NCBI GenBank assembly: GCA_050950785.1 | Contig: JBMNIG010000021.1 | Coordinates: 124,001 to 188,000, forward strand | From: JAAYOS01 sp050950785 | GTDB taxonomy: Bacteria; Bacillota; Clostridia; Oscillospirales; JAAYOS01 | Direction: 5' to 3' | Length of the DNA stretch: 64,000 nt | In this document: positions 18,098-28,144 of the stretch, in pieces | Numbering within the stretch: position 1 is the stretch's first letter | Layout of the letters: every line of letters begins with the position of its first letter | The notes under the pieces: generated by a model | Seen by the model: the letters and a program-made list of their open reading frames with translations, nothing else | Database searches by the model: none | What the model was told of the DNA's origin: nothing | Made by a program: the position numbers and the translations under genes

Positions 18098-19768
18098 ATG
18101 TTGCTGACAGGTGCGGAGATATTGATCGAAACCCTTATCGAACAAGGTGTCGACACAATTTTCGGATACCCCGGAGGGGCTGTCCTCAATATTTATGACG
18201 TGCTATACGACAAAAGCAAGCAAATCAACCATATTCTCACTGCACATGAACAGGGAGCTGCACATGCAGCAGACGGTTATGCGCGGGCAACCGGAAAAAC
18301 CGGAGTTGTAATAGCCACTTCCGGTCCCGGCGCCACCAACTTAGTAACAGGAATCGCTACAGCTTATATGGATTCGGTACCAATGATTGCAATCACGGGG
18401 AATGTCTCCACCGAGCTTATTGGGAGGGACAGCTTCCAAGAAGTCTTTATCACGGGAATAACCATGCCCATAACAAAACACAACTTTTTTGTGACCGAAG
18501 TTGAAGAACTTGCAGATACAGTAAGGAAAGCGTTTCAAATTGCTAACAAAGGCAGACCAGGACCGGTTCTAATCGATATTCCAAAGGATGTCACCGCTCA
18601 AAAATGCGAGTTCACACCGAGAGCCAAGCTTAAAGTTGAATGCCCCAATCAGTTCGAGGAAGAAAGCGTTGAACTTGCAGCAAAGCACATAAATCAAAGC
18701 CAAAAACCACTTATCTATATCGGCGGCGGTGTAATATCTTCAGGAGCATCATCCCTTGTACGGGAATTGGCCGAGAAATCCAATATACCGGTCTGTTGTT
18801 CCATGATGGGATTGGGCGCTATGCCCTTTGATCATCCCAACAACCTAGGTATGATCGGTATGCACGGAAAGGTAGCGGCATCATTGGCTGCAAAATCTTG
18901 CGATCTGCTCATCGCCATAGGTGCCCGTTTTTCCGATCGTGTGGCAACCAAAGCAGGTAGTTTTGCACCGGATTCCTTCTGCATCCATATCGACATCGAC
19001 CCTGCCGAAATCGGAAAAAACAGAGCGGTCGATCTCGATATCGTTGGCAACACATTTGACATTCTTTCGAAATTGACTCCCTTGGTGGAAAACACTCAGA
19101 GAGGGGCTTGGTTTGATACAGTCAATGATTGGAAAAGCAAATTTGACAACATTCCAAGAAGTAACGATAGCAGTAATAATGTGCGGCCGTGGACTTTACT
19201 TGAGGAAATATCAAAGCGAGTTGGCGGAAACGAAATAATCGTAACAGACGTCGGGCAACACCAGATGTGGACAGCACAATACTACCCCTTTTCCTCTCCC
19301 AGAAGTCTGCTGACCTCCGGCGGACTAGGAACGATGGGCTATGGTCTTGGTGCGGCGATCGGAGCAAAAGTCGCACAGCCGGATAAACGAGTAATTTTGT
19401 TTATCGGCGACGGGGGTTTCCATATGAATATGAACGAGCTGTGTACTCTCGTCAGCTACGACTTACCGATAACAGTGTTTGTTATGAACAATTCAGTTTT
19501 GGGAATGGTCCGCCAGTGGCAGTCTTATTTCTACGACAATCGATATTCATGTACGACCCTCAATAGAAAGACCGATTATGTAAAGCTGGCCGAAGCATTT
19601 GGGGCCAAGGGCTTTCGCATAACATCCAACGCCGATATGACCCAAGTCCTTGACCAGGTGTTTTCATACAACGGGCCCTGCGTAGTTGACTGCGTGATCG
19701 ACCGGGACGAAAAGGTCGTCCCAATGATCCCGTCAGGTAAGACGGTTGACGATATCATTATTGAGTGA
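18098..19768 (+). CDS. ilvB: Acetolactate synthase, large catalytic subunit
   Basis: A 556-residue ThDP enzyme that condenses two pyruvates to 2-acetolactate (valine/leucine) or pyruvate and 2-oxobutyrate to acetohydroxybutyrate (isoleucine). The N-terminal PYR domain has the catalytic Glu in TAHEQGAAHAADGYARATG; the ThDP motif begins GDGGFHMNMNELCTL and ends FVMNN; the C-terminal region has GMVRQWQ, usual in the anabolic form. CAGGAGG lies 9 nt before the ATG. It is the first gene after the T-box terminator and is followed at 35 bp by its regulatory subunit. Confidence 0.96.
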   Translation: MLLTGAEILIETLIEQGVDTIFGYPGGAVLNIYDVLYDKSKQINHILTAHEQGAAHAADGYARATGKTGVVIATSGPGATNLVTGIATAYMDSVPMIAITGNVSTELIGRDSFQEVFITGITMPITKHNFFVTEVEELADTVRKAFQIANKGRPGPVLIDIPKDVTAQKCEFTPRAKLKVECPNQFEEESVELAAKHINQSQKPLIYIGGGVISSGASSLVRELAEKSNIPVCCSMMGLGAMPFDHPNNLGMIGMHGKVAASLAAKSCDLLIAIGARFSDRVATKAGSFAPDSFCIHIDIDPAEIGKNRAVDLDIVGNTFDILSKLTPLVENTQRGAWFDTVNDWKSKFDNIPRSNDSSNNVRPWTLLEEISKRVGGNEIIVTDVGQHQMWTAQYYPFSSPRSLLTSGGLGTMGYGLGAAIGAKVAQPDKRVILFIGDGGFHMNMNELCTLVSYDLPITVFVMNNSVLGMVRQWQSYFYDNRYSCTTLNRKTDYVKLAEAFGAKGFRITSNADMTQVLDQVFSYNGPCVVDCVIDRDEKVVPMIPSGKTVDDIIIE

Positions 19769-19803
19769 GCTACTCATTTTCATTAATTTCAGGAGGTGTT
19801 TAG

Positions 19804-20319
19804 ATGCTAGAACAATTCGTCCTGTCCGTAATAGTTGACAATCATGCGGGTGTACTTGCAAGAGTATCAAGCCTTTTTAGTAGGCGAAATTTCAATATTG
19901 ATTCACTTACTGTTAGTGCTACTGATTTCCCGGAAATTTCACGCATTACCATAGTTGTCAAAGGGGATGCCTACACTTTGGACCAAATCACAAAGCAGCT
20001 ATTGAAGCTCCAAGAGGTCAAAAAAGTGGAACGCCTTTTCCCGGAAAACTCTCTATTTCGTGAGTTGCTATTGCTCAAAATCAACGCCCCGGTCGAATCC
20101 CGCTCACCGATAAAAGATGCCGTAGAAATCTACAGAGCCAAGATCCTTGACATGTCACCCGTTACGATGATCATTGAGCTTACCGGTCAACAGAGCAAGA
20201 TTGACGCATTTCTTGAGATCATGGAACCATTCGGTATCGTTGAGATGTGCCGAACCGGAATTACGGCCATGGAAAGAGGCATGTCAACAATTTATGATCC
20301 CAGCACTATTACCGACTGA
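19804..20319 (+). CDS. ilvN: Acetolactate synthase, small regulatory subunit
   Basis: 171 residues with an N-terminal ACT domain (LSVIVDNHAGVLARVSSLFSRRNFNI, quoted here in part; about residues 5-75) that binds valine for feedback inhibition, and the C-terminal ALS small-subunit domain. CAGGAGGTG precedes the ATG by 6 nt. The length is typical of the longer clostridial/bacillary IlvH type. A 160-bp gap to ilvC follows; I see no hairpin or promoter I would defend in it. Confidence 0.95.
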   Translation: MLEQFVLSVIVDNHAGVLARVSSLFSRRNFNIDSLTVSATDFPEISRITIVVKGDAYTLDQITKQLLKLQEVKKVERLFPENSLFRELLLLKINAPVESRSPIKDAVEIYRAKILDMSPVTMIIELTGQQSKIDAFLEIMEPFGIVEMCRTGITAMERGMSTIYDPSTITD

Positions 20320-20479
20320 ATCAGACCGAGTTAATTTGTTTGAAACCGAGTGACGAATGAAAATTCAATAGAAAAAGTCACCTCATTAAAGGCGAAATAT
20401 CAAAACTTTCAAACCTAAGACCTTAATACAAGAACGCAAAACTTTTATTAAATCAACTAACGAAAGGAAAGACGGACAC

Positions 20480-21472
20480 ATGAAGATGTATTACGACAGT
20501 GACTGCAACAGCACATTACTAAACGGCAAGACGGTTGCCGTAATCGGTTATGGCAGCCAAGGCCATGCGCACGCGCAAAACTTGAAGGACAGTGGCGTAA
20601 ACACGATCGTAGGTCTGAAAGCATCATCCTCAAGAGTAGAGGTTGCTCGCAAGGACGGATTTGACGTTTATGAGACATCCGAGGCAGCAGCTCGCGCAGA
20701 TATCATCATGGTGCTTGTTCCCGACCAAGTCCAGCCCGAGGTCTATCAAGAGAGTATTCGTCCACACCTAACAGAAGGAAAGGTCTTGATGTTTGCACAT
20801 GGGTTTGCAATACATTTCGACCAGATCGTGCCACCGACAAATGTTGACGTGATAATGGTGGCTCCAAAAGGACCCGGCCACACCGTCCGCTCCCAATACC
20901 AAGAAGGTAGGGGCGTACCATCACTCATCGCGGTCCACCAGGATGCTTCCGGCAAAGCAAAGGAGTACGCACTCGCTTATGCTTCCGCAATCGGAGCGGG
21001 TAAGGCGGGTATCCTCGAAACGACTTTCCGTGAGGAAACGGAGACAGACCTCTTTGGAGAGCAGGCAGTCCTTTGCGGTGGTGTTACCGAACTTATGAAA
21101 GCTGGCTTTGATACTCTGGTTGAAGCAGGTTACTCTCCAGAAATGGCATACTTCGAATGCGTCCATGAAATGAAGCTGATCGTAGATCTGATAAACAGCG
21201 GCGGATTTTCGTTTATGCGCTATTCCGTCAGCGACACTGCCGAATACGGTGATTACGTGAGCGGACGCAGAGTTATCACGGAAGAGACCAGAAAGGAAAT
21301 GAAAAAAATCCTGCATGACGTACAAAGCGGCAAGTTTGCCTCCCAATGGTTGGTTGAAAACAGATCCGCAGGTCGTGCTAACTTCCTTGCCATGCGGCGA
21401 ATGGAAGCGACTCATCCCGTTGAGACCGTTGGAGCAAAGCTTCGTGGCATGATGAGCTGGCTCAAAAAGTAG
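20480..21472 (+). CDS. ilvC: Ketol-acid reductoisomerase, class I
   Basis: 330 residues, the class I length. It isomerises and reduces acetolactate or acetohydroxybutyrate to the dihydroxy acid, using Mg2+ and NAD(P)H. The Rossmann motif is GYGSQGHAHAQNLKDSG, and the cofactor-specificity loop reads GLKASSSRVEVA; adjacent serines here usually mean NADPH. Metal ligands are expected in DLFGEQAVLCGG and YFECVHEMKLI, both present. GAAAGGAAAG precedes the ATG. It sits between ilvN and ilvD and is part of the same direction of transcription. Confidence 0.95.
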   Translation: MKMYYDSDCNSTLLNGKTVAVIGYGSQGHAHAQNLKDSGVNTIVGLKASSSRVEVARKDGFDVYETSEAAARADIIMVLVPDQVQPEVYQESIRPHLTEGKVLMFAHGFAIHFDQIVPPTNVDVIMVAPKGPGHTVRSQYQEGRGVPSLIAVHQDASGKAKEYALAYASAIGAGKAGILETTFREETETDLFGEQAVLCGGVTELMKAGFDTLVEAGYSPEMAYFECVHEMKLIVDLINSGGFSFMRYSVSDTAEYGDYVSGRRVITEETRKEMKKILHDVQSGKFASQWLVENRSAGRANFLAMRRMEATHPVETVGAKLRGMMSWLKK

Positions 21473-21486
21473 CAGGGTGTAGTGAT

Positions 21487-23184
21487 ATGGAACAAAAAAT
21501 GAAGCATCGGAGCAAGTATGTAACGGTCGGTGACCAATCAGCTCCACATCGTTCGCTTTTTTACGCGCTGGGTTATACGGAAGAGGAACTGTCCAGACCG
21601 CTGGTGGGAGTATGTTCTGCATATAGTGAAATAGTGCCCGGGCATGCCCATCTTGACAAAATAGCTCAGGCCGTAAAGTCCGGCGTTCAAATGGCAGGCG
21701 GAACGCCAATCGTGTTTCCATCAATCGGAGTCTGCGACGGAATTGCTATGGGTCACGAAGGAATGAAGTATTCTCTAGCCTCAAGGGAGCTCATTGCCGA
21801 TTCCATCGAGAGCATGGTAATGGCCCACTGCTTTGATGCACTTGTGTTGATCCCGAATTGTGACAAAATCGTTCCGGGTATGTTGATGGCCGCTGCAAGA
21901 CTGAACATTCCGGCAATCGTTGTCAGCGGAGGGCCTATGCTTGCCGGTAGGGTCGACGGAAATAGCTGTAGCTTGTCCTCTCTTTTTGAGGCCGTGGGCG
22001 CCCTCAAAGCAGGCCTGATAGATGACGAAAAGCTTTCGGAAATTGAACAAAACGCCTGCCCAGGCTGTGGTTCATGCTCGGGCATGTTTACCGCAAATAG
22101 TATGAACTGCCTTAGTGAAGCGATAGGTATGGCCCTTCCGGGCAACGGTACTATTCCCGCCGTCAGCTCCGCACGCTTGCAGTTTGCCAAAAAATCTGGA
22201 ATGGCGGTCATGGAACTGCTAAGGAAGGGCATTCGTCCGCTGGATATCCTGACGGAAGCGGCTTTTGCAAATGCTCTCGCAGTCGACATGGCCCTAGGCT
22301 GTTCGTCAAATAGTGTACTGCACTTACTTGCCATTGCAAACGAATGCGGTATCGAACTGAATCTGGACATTATCAACAGCATCAGCTCAAAAACTCCAAA
22401 TCTCTGCAGGCTTAGTCCGGCAGGAGATGACCACATTGAAGATCTGTACTACGCAGGTGGAGTACAGGTGGTCATGAATGAGCTAGCATCTAAATCTTTG
22501 ATCGATACAACACTTCTTACGGTGACCGGCAAAACGGTGGGCGAAAACATTTCCAAGTCCCACAATATGAATGAATCTGTAATAAGGCCCATCCACCGAC
22601 CCCATAGCCCTACGGGGGGCATCGCAATACTCCGTGGGAACCTGGCTCCCGACGGGGCAGTAGTCAAACGCTCCGCAGTTGCGGAAGAAATGTTGGTTTC
22701 CGAAGGCACTGCAAGAGTCTTTGACGGTGAACAGCAAGCAATCGATGCCATATATGGAAACCGGATAAAACCCGGCGATATTGTTGTAATACGATATGAG
22801 GGCCCGAAAGGCGGGCCGGGCATGCGTGAAATGCTTAATCCTACTTCTGCTCTTGTCGGCATGGGACTTGATAAGAGTGTGGCCCTGATAACCGACGGCC
22901 GCTTCTCCGGTGCCACCAGAGGTGCCGCCATTGGTCATGTTTCACCCGAGGCCGCCCAAGGAGGTCCCATAGCGCTGATAGAAGAGGGCGACAGGATCAA
23001 AATCGACATTATAAAAGGGACGATAGATATCCTTTTGCCGGAAGAAGTCCTCATACAGCGAAAATCTGCTTGGATGATACCAAAGAAGCCACCGCTCAAG
23101 GGTTGGCTTGAGCGTTACAGCAGGCTTGTGCATTCGGCAAGCACAGGCGCAGTATTAAACATCAATAAACCAGTCAATAAATGA
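21487..23184 (+). CDS. ilvD: Dihydroxy-acid dehydratase
   Basis: 565 residues. It dehydrates the dihydroxy acids to 2-oxoisovalerate and 3-methyl-2-oxopentanoate. Fe-S cluster cysteines are in NCDKIVPGM and CPGCGSCSGMFTANSMNCL; other family blocks are GGTPIVFPSIGVCDGI, EGPKGGPGMREML and TDGRFSGATRG. The start follows ilvC by 14 bp with only a weak GTGTAGTG ribosome site, suggesting coupled translation. Its stop is 7 bp from the leuA start. Confidence 0.95.
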   Translation: MEQKMKHRSKYVTVGDQSAPHRSLFYALGYTEEELSRPLVGVCSAYSEIVPGHAHLDKIAQAVKSGVQMAGGTPIVFPSIGVCDGIAMGHEGMKYSLASRELIADSIESMVMAHCFDALVLIPNCDKIVPGMLMAAARLNIPAIVVSGGPMLAGRVDGNSCSLSSLFEAVGALKAGLIDDEKLSEIEQNACPGCGSCSGMFTANSMNCLSEAIGMALPGNGTIPAVSSARLQFAKKSGMAVMELLRKGIRPLDILTEAAFANALAVDMALGCSSNSVLHLLAIANECGIELNLDIINSISSKTPNLCRLSPAGDDHIEDLYYAGGVQVVMNELASKSLIDTTLLTVTGKTVGENISKSHNMNESVIRPIHRPHSPTGGIAILRGNLAPDGAVVKRSAVAEEMLVSEGTARVFDGEQQAIDAIYGNRIKPGDIVVIRYEGPKGGPGMREMLNPTSALVGMGLDKSVALITDGRFSGATRGAAIGHVSPEAAQGGPIALIEEGDRIKIDIIKGTIDILLPEEVLIQRKSAWMIPKKPPLKGWLERYSRLVHSASTGAVLNINKPVNK

Positions 23185-23191
23185 GGTGCCT

Positions 23192-24703
23192 ATGAAAAAT
23201 CACATTAAGATTTTTGATACTACGCTAAGAGACGGGGAGCAATCACCCGGCTGTAGCATGAACCTGCAAGAAAAACTCGAGATTGCAAAGCAGTTGGAGA
23301 AATTGAAGGTGGATGTTATTGAAGCCGGTTTTCCAATCGCTTCGCCCGGAGACCTTGAGGCGGTAATAGCTATTTCAAAGGAAATCAAAGACTCGGCGGT
23401 TTGCGGCCTTGCACGCGCCCTCCCCAAAGATATAGACGCGGCATATGAAGGCATAAAAAATGCCGTGGCACCTAGAATCCACACCTTTATCGCCACGTCT
23501 CCAGTGCATATGCAGTATAAGCTGAGAATGACTCCCGAGCAAGTTATAGAAAATGCGGCGACAATGGTAGCCTATGCAAAAAAATATGTTTCGGACGTTG
23601 AGTTTTCGGCAGAAGACGCATGCCGCAGCGAACCGGAGTTTCTCGTAAAAGTTATTCAAGCAGCCATCGACAGCGGAGCTACGGTAATCAACATACCTGA
23701 TACGGTTGGCTACATTACCCCAACCGAAATCTATAATCTTATAACCTATATCAAGAACAATACACGCGGTATAGAAAAGGTAGAACTGTCCGTGCACTGT
23801 CACAACGATCTGGGCATGGCTGTAGCCAACTCTCTTTCAGCGGTCAGAGCCGGAGCTACGCAAGTAGAATGCACAATAAACGGTATTGGAGAACGTGCAG
23901 GCAACGCTTCGCTTGAAGAAGTTGTGATGGCTATAGCCACAAGAGGTACTTTCCTTAATGCAAAAACAGGCATAAATACACAGCAAATCTATAAGGCCAG
24001 TCGCCTGCTTTCGTCAATAACAGGCATACAGATGCCACCTAATAAAGCCATTGTCGGCTCAAATGCATTTGCTCATGAGTCGGGTATCCATCAGCATGGC
24101 GTGCTAGCAGAACGCACTACTTACGAAATCATGACTCCCGAGTCTGTCGGCATCCCAAAAAACCTCATGGTACTTGGAAAGCACTCGGGAAGGCACGCCT
24201 TCAAAACCCGCCTTCATGAACTTGGTTATGAGCTGTCACAAGAAGAGTTAGATCAGGCCTTTAAGATGTTTAAAAATTTGGCCGACAAAAAGAAGGTCAT
24301 TACAGACCGCGACATTGAAGCCATCGTTGGCGGACATTCGGTATCCGTGAAGTCCGGGTATTACCAGCTTGACAATTTTGTCATAAACAGCAGTAACACC
24401 ATATCCTCTACCGCCCTCATTTCTCTTTTTGCCGGAGAAGAGAAAATCGAAAATGTGGCTCGCGGTTTCGGACCGATCGATTCCGCATTCAACGCAATAA
24501 ATCTTATCGTTGGCAAAGAGTTTAAATTGGTAGACTACTCACTACGTTCCGTAACAGAGGGCAAGGACGCCCTGGGCGAGGCCATAGTGAAACTTAGGAA
24601 TGGCGGAAACATCGTCACCGGCCGGGGAGTATCCACCGACATAATCGAAGCAAGCATCAAAGCATATATCAACGGGGTCAATAAGCTCCTTGCAAACGCT
24701 TAG
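23192..24703 (+). CDS. leuA: 2-isopropylmalate synthase
   Basis: 503 residues from ATG 23192, which follows GAGGTG by 5 nt. It condenses acetyl-CoA with 2-oxoisovalerate, the first step of leucine synthesis. The DRE-TIM barrel has TTLRDGEQSPGCSM, HCHNDLGMAVANSL and HESGIHQHGVL; a C-terminal LeuA dimer/regulatory domain (about 390-500) is present, as needed for leucine feedback. It is followed by the related citramalate synthase gene. Confidence 0.94.
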   Translation: MKNHIKIFDTTLRDGEQSPGCSMNLQEKLEIAKQLEKLKVDVIEAGFPIASPGDLEAVIAISKEIKDSAVCGLARALPKDIDAAYEGIKNAVAPRIHTFIATSPVHMQYKLRMTPEQVIENAATMVAYAKKYVSDVEFSAEDACRSEPEFLVKVIQAAIDSGATVINIPDTVGYITPTEIYNLITYIKNNTRGIEKVELSVHCHNDLGMAVANSLSAVRAGATQVECTINGIGERAGNASLEEVVMAIATRGTFLNAKTGINTQQIYKASRLLSSITGIQMPPNKAIVGSNAFAHESGIHQHGVLAERTTYEIMTPESVGIPKNLMVLGKHSGRHAFKTRLHELGYELSQEELDQAFKMFKNLADKKKVITDRDIEAIVGGHSVSVKSGYYQLDNFVINSSNTISSTALISLFAGEEKIENVARGFGPIDSAFNAINLIVGKEFKLVDYSLRSVTEGKDALGEAIVKLRNGGNIVTGRGVSTDIIEASIKAYINGVNKLLANA

Positions 24704-24724
24704 ACTCCCGGGAAGGAGCATTTC

Positions 24725-26323
24725 ATGACAAGAAAAGCTTATATCCTCGATTCCACACTGCGCGACGGGGCACAAGGAGAAAACATCTCTTTTTCCATCG
24801 AAGATAAAATAAACATAGTGAAGGCACTGGATAGGTTGGGCATCAGCTTTATAGAAGCAGGCAATCCCGGATCAAATCCAAAGGATATTGAATTTTTCAA
24901 GAGAATGAAAAAAGTCCAATTGGAAAACTCGGTGCTGGTCGCCTTTGGTAGTACCCGCCGCAAAAATATGCGAGCCGATGAAGATATTGCGCTTGCTTCC
25001 CTTCTATCTACCGAAACACCCACCACCGTTATCTTTGGAAAGAGCTGGGACCTTCATGTAACCGATGTTCTCTGCACTACGTTGGATGAAAATTTGCGCA
25101 TGATCGAGGATACTGTCCGTTATCTAAGGGAAAACGGTAGAGAGGTAATCTACGATGCCGAGCACTTCTTTGACGGGTACAAGGCAAATCCCGACTATGC
25201 CCTGCAAACACTAAAAGCGGCATGCAAGGGTGGCGCGAAGTGCATCGTCCTCTGCGATACAAACGGGGGCTGTTTCCCCGGTGAAATAAAGGAGATCACG
25301 GCTGTAGTTGCAAAGCTGATAGATGTGGAAATCGGTATACATTGTCACAATGACACGGGATGTGCCGTAGCAAACTCCATTGCAGCGGTTGAGTCTGGCG
25401 CAAGCCATGTTCAAGGAACTTTCTTAGGATTCGGAGAGCGCTGCGGAAATGCCAATCTAAGCACGATCATTCCAAATCTTCAGCTAAAGCTGGGTTTTTC
25501 CTGTATTCCGGATTCAAACATATCCCAATTGACCTCTACCGCCCGTTACGTAGCCGAGGTTTCAAATATCCCCATCGTCGGATATGAACCGTATGTGGGA
25601 TATAGCGCGTTTGCTCATAAGGCGGGCATGCATGCGGATGGAGTATCCAAGGTTTCTCATTCCTTTGAGCACATAGACCCGTCCATCGTTGGAAACGATC
25701 GACGGTTCCTTGTCTCGGAAATGGCAGGCAGAACCACACTTATTCATAAGCTCAACAATATTTGCCCCGATCTTACCAAGGATTCACCCCAAACTAAGGA
25801 AATCATTGAGATCCTTAAAAAACTCGAATATGAGGGATATCAATTTGATGCCGCCGAAACCAGCTTTGAGCTTGTGATCCGCAGGCAGCTTAAGCAATAC
25901 AAACCATTTTTTGAACTGGTACACTTCAATATAATCGGTCAAAAGCCGGTCGTTGAAGGGTATAGCTCATCGGCAATCATAAAAATCCGGGTCGGCGACA
26001 AAGAAGAAATCACGGCAGCGGAAGGCGACGGTCCTGTACACGCACTGGACAGCGCCCTCAGAAAAGCACTATATGTTTTCTACCCGGAGCTTCGCAAGTC
26101 CAGGCTCTCCGACTACAAGGTCCGAGTTTTGGATCCACAAGCCGCAACAGCTGCAAAGGTACGAGTCTTGATAGAGTCAACAGACAGTGAAGATGTGTGG
26201 TCCACGGTGGGAGTCTCCACGGACATCATCGAGGCCAGTTGGATCGCTCTCGTGGATTCGATCGAATATAAACTATTGAAAGAGAGTCAAAAAACCAAAA
26301 AACTTGCTACAGGAGGTAACTGA
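24725..26323 (+). CDS. cimA: (R)-citramalate synthase
   Basis: 532 residues, the length of CimA. It condenses acetyl-CoA with pyruvate to citramalate, which LeuC, LeuD and LeuB then turn into 2-oxobutyrate, giving isoleucine without threonine. Barrel motifs are DSTLRDGAQGENISFS, EAGNPGSNPKD, HCHNDTGCAVANS and FAHKAGMHADGV; the C-terminal regulatory domain contains ...VSTDIIEASWIALVDS. Divergence from LeuA at GENISFS and GNPGS separates it from isopropylmalate synthase. GAAGGAG lies 6 nt before the ATG. No threonine dehydratase gene (ilvA) is in the operon, which fits this route. Confidence 0.9.
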   Translation: MTRKAYILDSTLRDGAQGENISFSIEDKINIVKALDRLGISFIEAGNPGSNPKDIEFFKRMKKVQLENSVLVAFGSTRRKNMRADEDIALASLLSTETPTTVIFGKSWDLHVTDVLCTTLDENLRMIEDTVRYLRENGREVIYDAEHFFDGYKANPDYALQTLKAACKGGAKCIVLCDTNGGCFPGEIKEITAVVAKLIDVEIGIHCHNDTGCAVANSIAAVESGASHVQGTFLGFGERCGNANLSTIIPNLQLKLGFSCIPDSNISQLTSTARYVAEVSNIPIVGYEPYVGYSAFAHKAGMHADGVSKVSHSFEHIDPSIVGNDRRFLVSEMAGRTTLIHKLNNICPDLTKDSPQTKEIIEILKKLEYEGYQFDAAETSFELVIRRQLKQYKPFFELVHFNIIGQKPVVEGYSSSAIIKIRVGDKEEITAAEGDGPVHALDSALRKALYVFYPELRKSRLSDYKVRVLDPQAATAAKVRVLIESTDSEDVWSTVGVSTDIIEASWIALVDSIEYKLLKESQKTKKLATGGN

Positions 26324-26324
26324 T

Positions 26325-27584
26325 ATGGGCATGACGATGACTCAAAAAATTCTTGCAGCACATGCCGGTCTGGAATCGGTATCTTCCGGACAACTTATTG
26401 AAGCATCAGTTGATTTGGTACTGGCAAACGATGTCACAGCTCCGGTTGCAATTGTGGAGCTTGAAAAAGCAGGTCTGGAAACAGTATTTGACAAAGATAA
26501 AGTTGCACTGGTAATGGACCATTTCACTCCAAACAAGGACATAAAATCTGCAGAACAGTGTAAGCTTGTCCGTCAGTTTGCATACGGGAAAAATATCACA
26601 CATTATTATGATGTGGGTGAGATGGGAATCGAGCACGCTTTGCTGCCCGAGAAAGGGCTTGTGGCTCCCGGCGAGCTTATCATCGGGGCAGATTCACACA
26701 CCTGTACGTACGGGGCGTTGGGGGCATTTTCCACCGGAATGGGCAGCACCGATATAGCATACGGCATAGCCACCGGACGTACATGGTTCAAAGTCCCGTC
26801 TGCCCTAAAATTTGTACTAAAGGGCAAGCCCCGGGGCTGGGTTTCGGGCAAAGATATAATCCTCCATATTATCGGCCTTATAGGTGTTGACGGAGCGCTA
26901 TACAAATCAATGGAGTTTATGGGTGATGGTATTGCTCATCTCTCTATTGATGATCGCTTTACCATTGCAAACATGGCAATAGAAGCCGGTGCGAAAAATG
27001 GCATATTCCCAGTGGATGATGTCACGTTGGAATATGTCAACAGCCGTGTTGACAGGCCTTTTACCGAGTACACTGCCGACCCGGACGCAGAATACGAAGC
27101 GGTATATGAAATCGATCTTGGTACACTTGAGCCGACAGTTGCCTTCCCCCACCTCCCCGAAAATACATATGAGGTAAAGACGGCTCCCCATGTGGAAATC
27201 GATCAGGTAGTGATCGGATCCTGTACAAATGGCAGGCTTAGCGATCTAAGGATAGCCGCACAGGTGATGAAGGGCAAGAAGGTCAAAAAAGGCTTGCGCG
27301 TTATCGTTATCCCCGCAACACAGCAGATTTGGCTTGAAGCCATGAAAGAGGGTCTTTTCGATATATTCGTCAATGCTGGTGCGGTTGTCAGCACACCAAC
27401 ATGCGGTCCCTGCTTAGGAGGACATATGGGGATACTTGCTAAAGGAGAGCGCGCAGTAGCTACCACAAATCGCAACTTTGTCGGAAGAATGGGGCACCCC
27501 GAGTCCGAAGTATATTTGGCTAGTCCCGCTGTTGCTGCAGCGTCTGCAATAGCCGGTTATATAACAACTCCGGACTTACTTTAA
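26325..27584 (+). CDS. leuC: 3-isopropylmalate dehydratase, large subunit
   Basis: 419 residues from ATG 26325, 9 nt after AGGAGG and 1 nt past the cimA stop. An aconitase-fold 4Fe-4S enzyme that isomerises 2- to 3-isopropylmalate and would also act on citramalate here. Cluster ligands are in GSCTNGRLSDL and TCGPCLGGH; the substrate site has GADSHTCTYGALGAF. The 420-residue length is the short archaeal/clostridial LeuC type, which works with the small LeuD that follows. Confidence 0.94.
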   Translation: MGMTMTQKILAAHAGLESVSSGQLIEASVDLVLANDVTAPVAIVELEKAGLETVFDKDKVALVMDHFTPNKDIKSAEQCKLVRQFAYGKNITHYYDVGEMGIEHALLPEKGLVAPGELIIGADSHTCTYGALGAFSTGMGSTDIAYGIATGRTWFKVPSALKFVLKGKPRGWVSGKDIILHIIGLIGVDGALYKSMEFMGDGIAHLSIDDRFTIANMAIEAGAKNGIFPVDDVTLEYVNSRVDRPFTEYTADPDAEYEAVYEIDLGTLEPTVAFPHLPENTYEVKTAPHVEIDQVVIGSCTNGRLSDLRIAAQVMKGKKVKKGLRVIVIPATQQIWLEAMKEGLFDIFVNAGAVVSTPTCGPCLGGHMGILAKGERAVATTNRNFVGRMGHPESEVYLASPAVAAASAIAGYITTPDLL

Positions 27585-27643
27585 TACTTATCGATCTCGT
27601 ATTAGCAAATCAGTATTTTATTGTATTCAAACTGGAGGGCGCT

Positions 27644-28126
27644 ATGATAGTTACAGGTAAGGTTTTTAAGTACGGCGACAACATTGATACCGATGTGATC
27701 ATCCCGGCACGATATCTAAACACAACAGAACATGCTGAACTGGCGTCCCATTGTATGGAGGACATTGACAAGGAGTTCACAAAAAATGTCGTAGCAGGGG
27801 ATATCATGGTAGGCGGTAGAAACTTTGGGTGCGGTTCATCACGGGAGCATGCCCCCATTGCCATAAAGGCAAGTGGTATTTCCTGTGTGATCGCAAAGAG
27901 TTTTGCCCGTATTTTTTATCGCAATGCCCTTAATACCGGGCTTGCAATACTTGAGTGTGAAGAAGCGGCAGAAAAAATCGAAAGCGGCGACCGGGTTGAA
28001 ATCAACTTCAACTCCGGAATGATCAAAAACTTGACAAAAAACGAAATCTACAATATCCAGCCCTTTCCTGAGTTCATCCAAAGGATAATTGATGCCGGCG
28101 GGCTATTGAAAACTATCAAATACTAA
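27644..28126 (+). CDS. leuD: 3-isopropylmalate dehydratase, small subunit
   Basis: 160 residues, the swivelling domain that completes the LeuCD active site. Family blocks are DNIDTDVIIPARYL and GGRNFGCGSSREHAP. The short form pairs with short LeuC. GGAGGGCG precedes the ATG. It lies 59 bp after leuC and 18 bp before leuB. Confidence 0.95.
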   Translation: MIVTGKVFKYGDNIDTDVIIPARYLNTTEHAELASHCMEDIDKEFTKNVVAGDIMVGGRNFGCGSSREHAPIAIKASGISCVIAKSFARIFYRNALNTGLAILECEEAAEKIESGDRVEINFNSGMIKNLTKNEIYNIQPFPEFIQRIIDAGGLLKTIKY

Positions 28127-28144
28127 CATCTATGGAGGGATCAT

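Noticed and set aside
20921..21724. 267-codon antisense frame across ilvC and ilvD
   Set aside because: Both sense genes carry full catalytic motifs; the antisense product is without recognisable features.
21753..22931. Antisense frames of 227 and 160 codons within ilvD
   Set aside because: They mirror the codon structure of ilvD and have no start signals.
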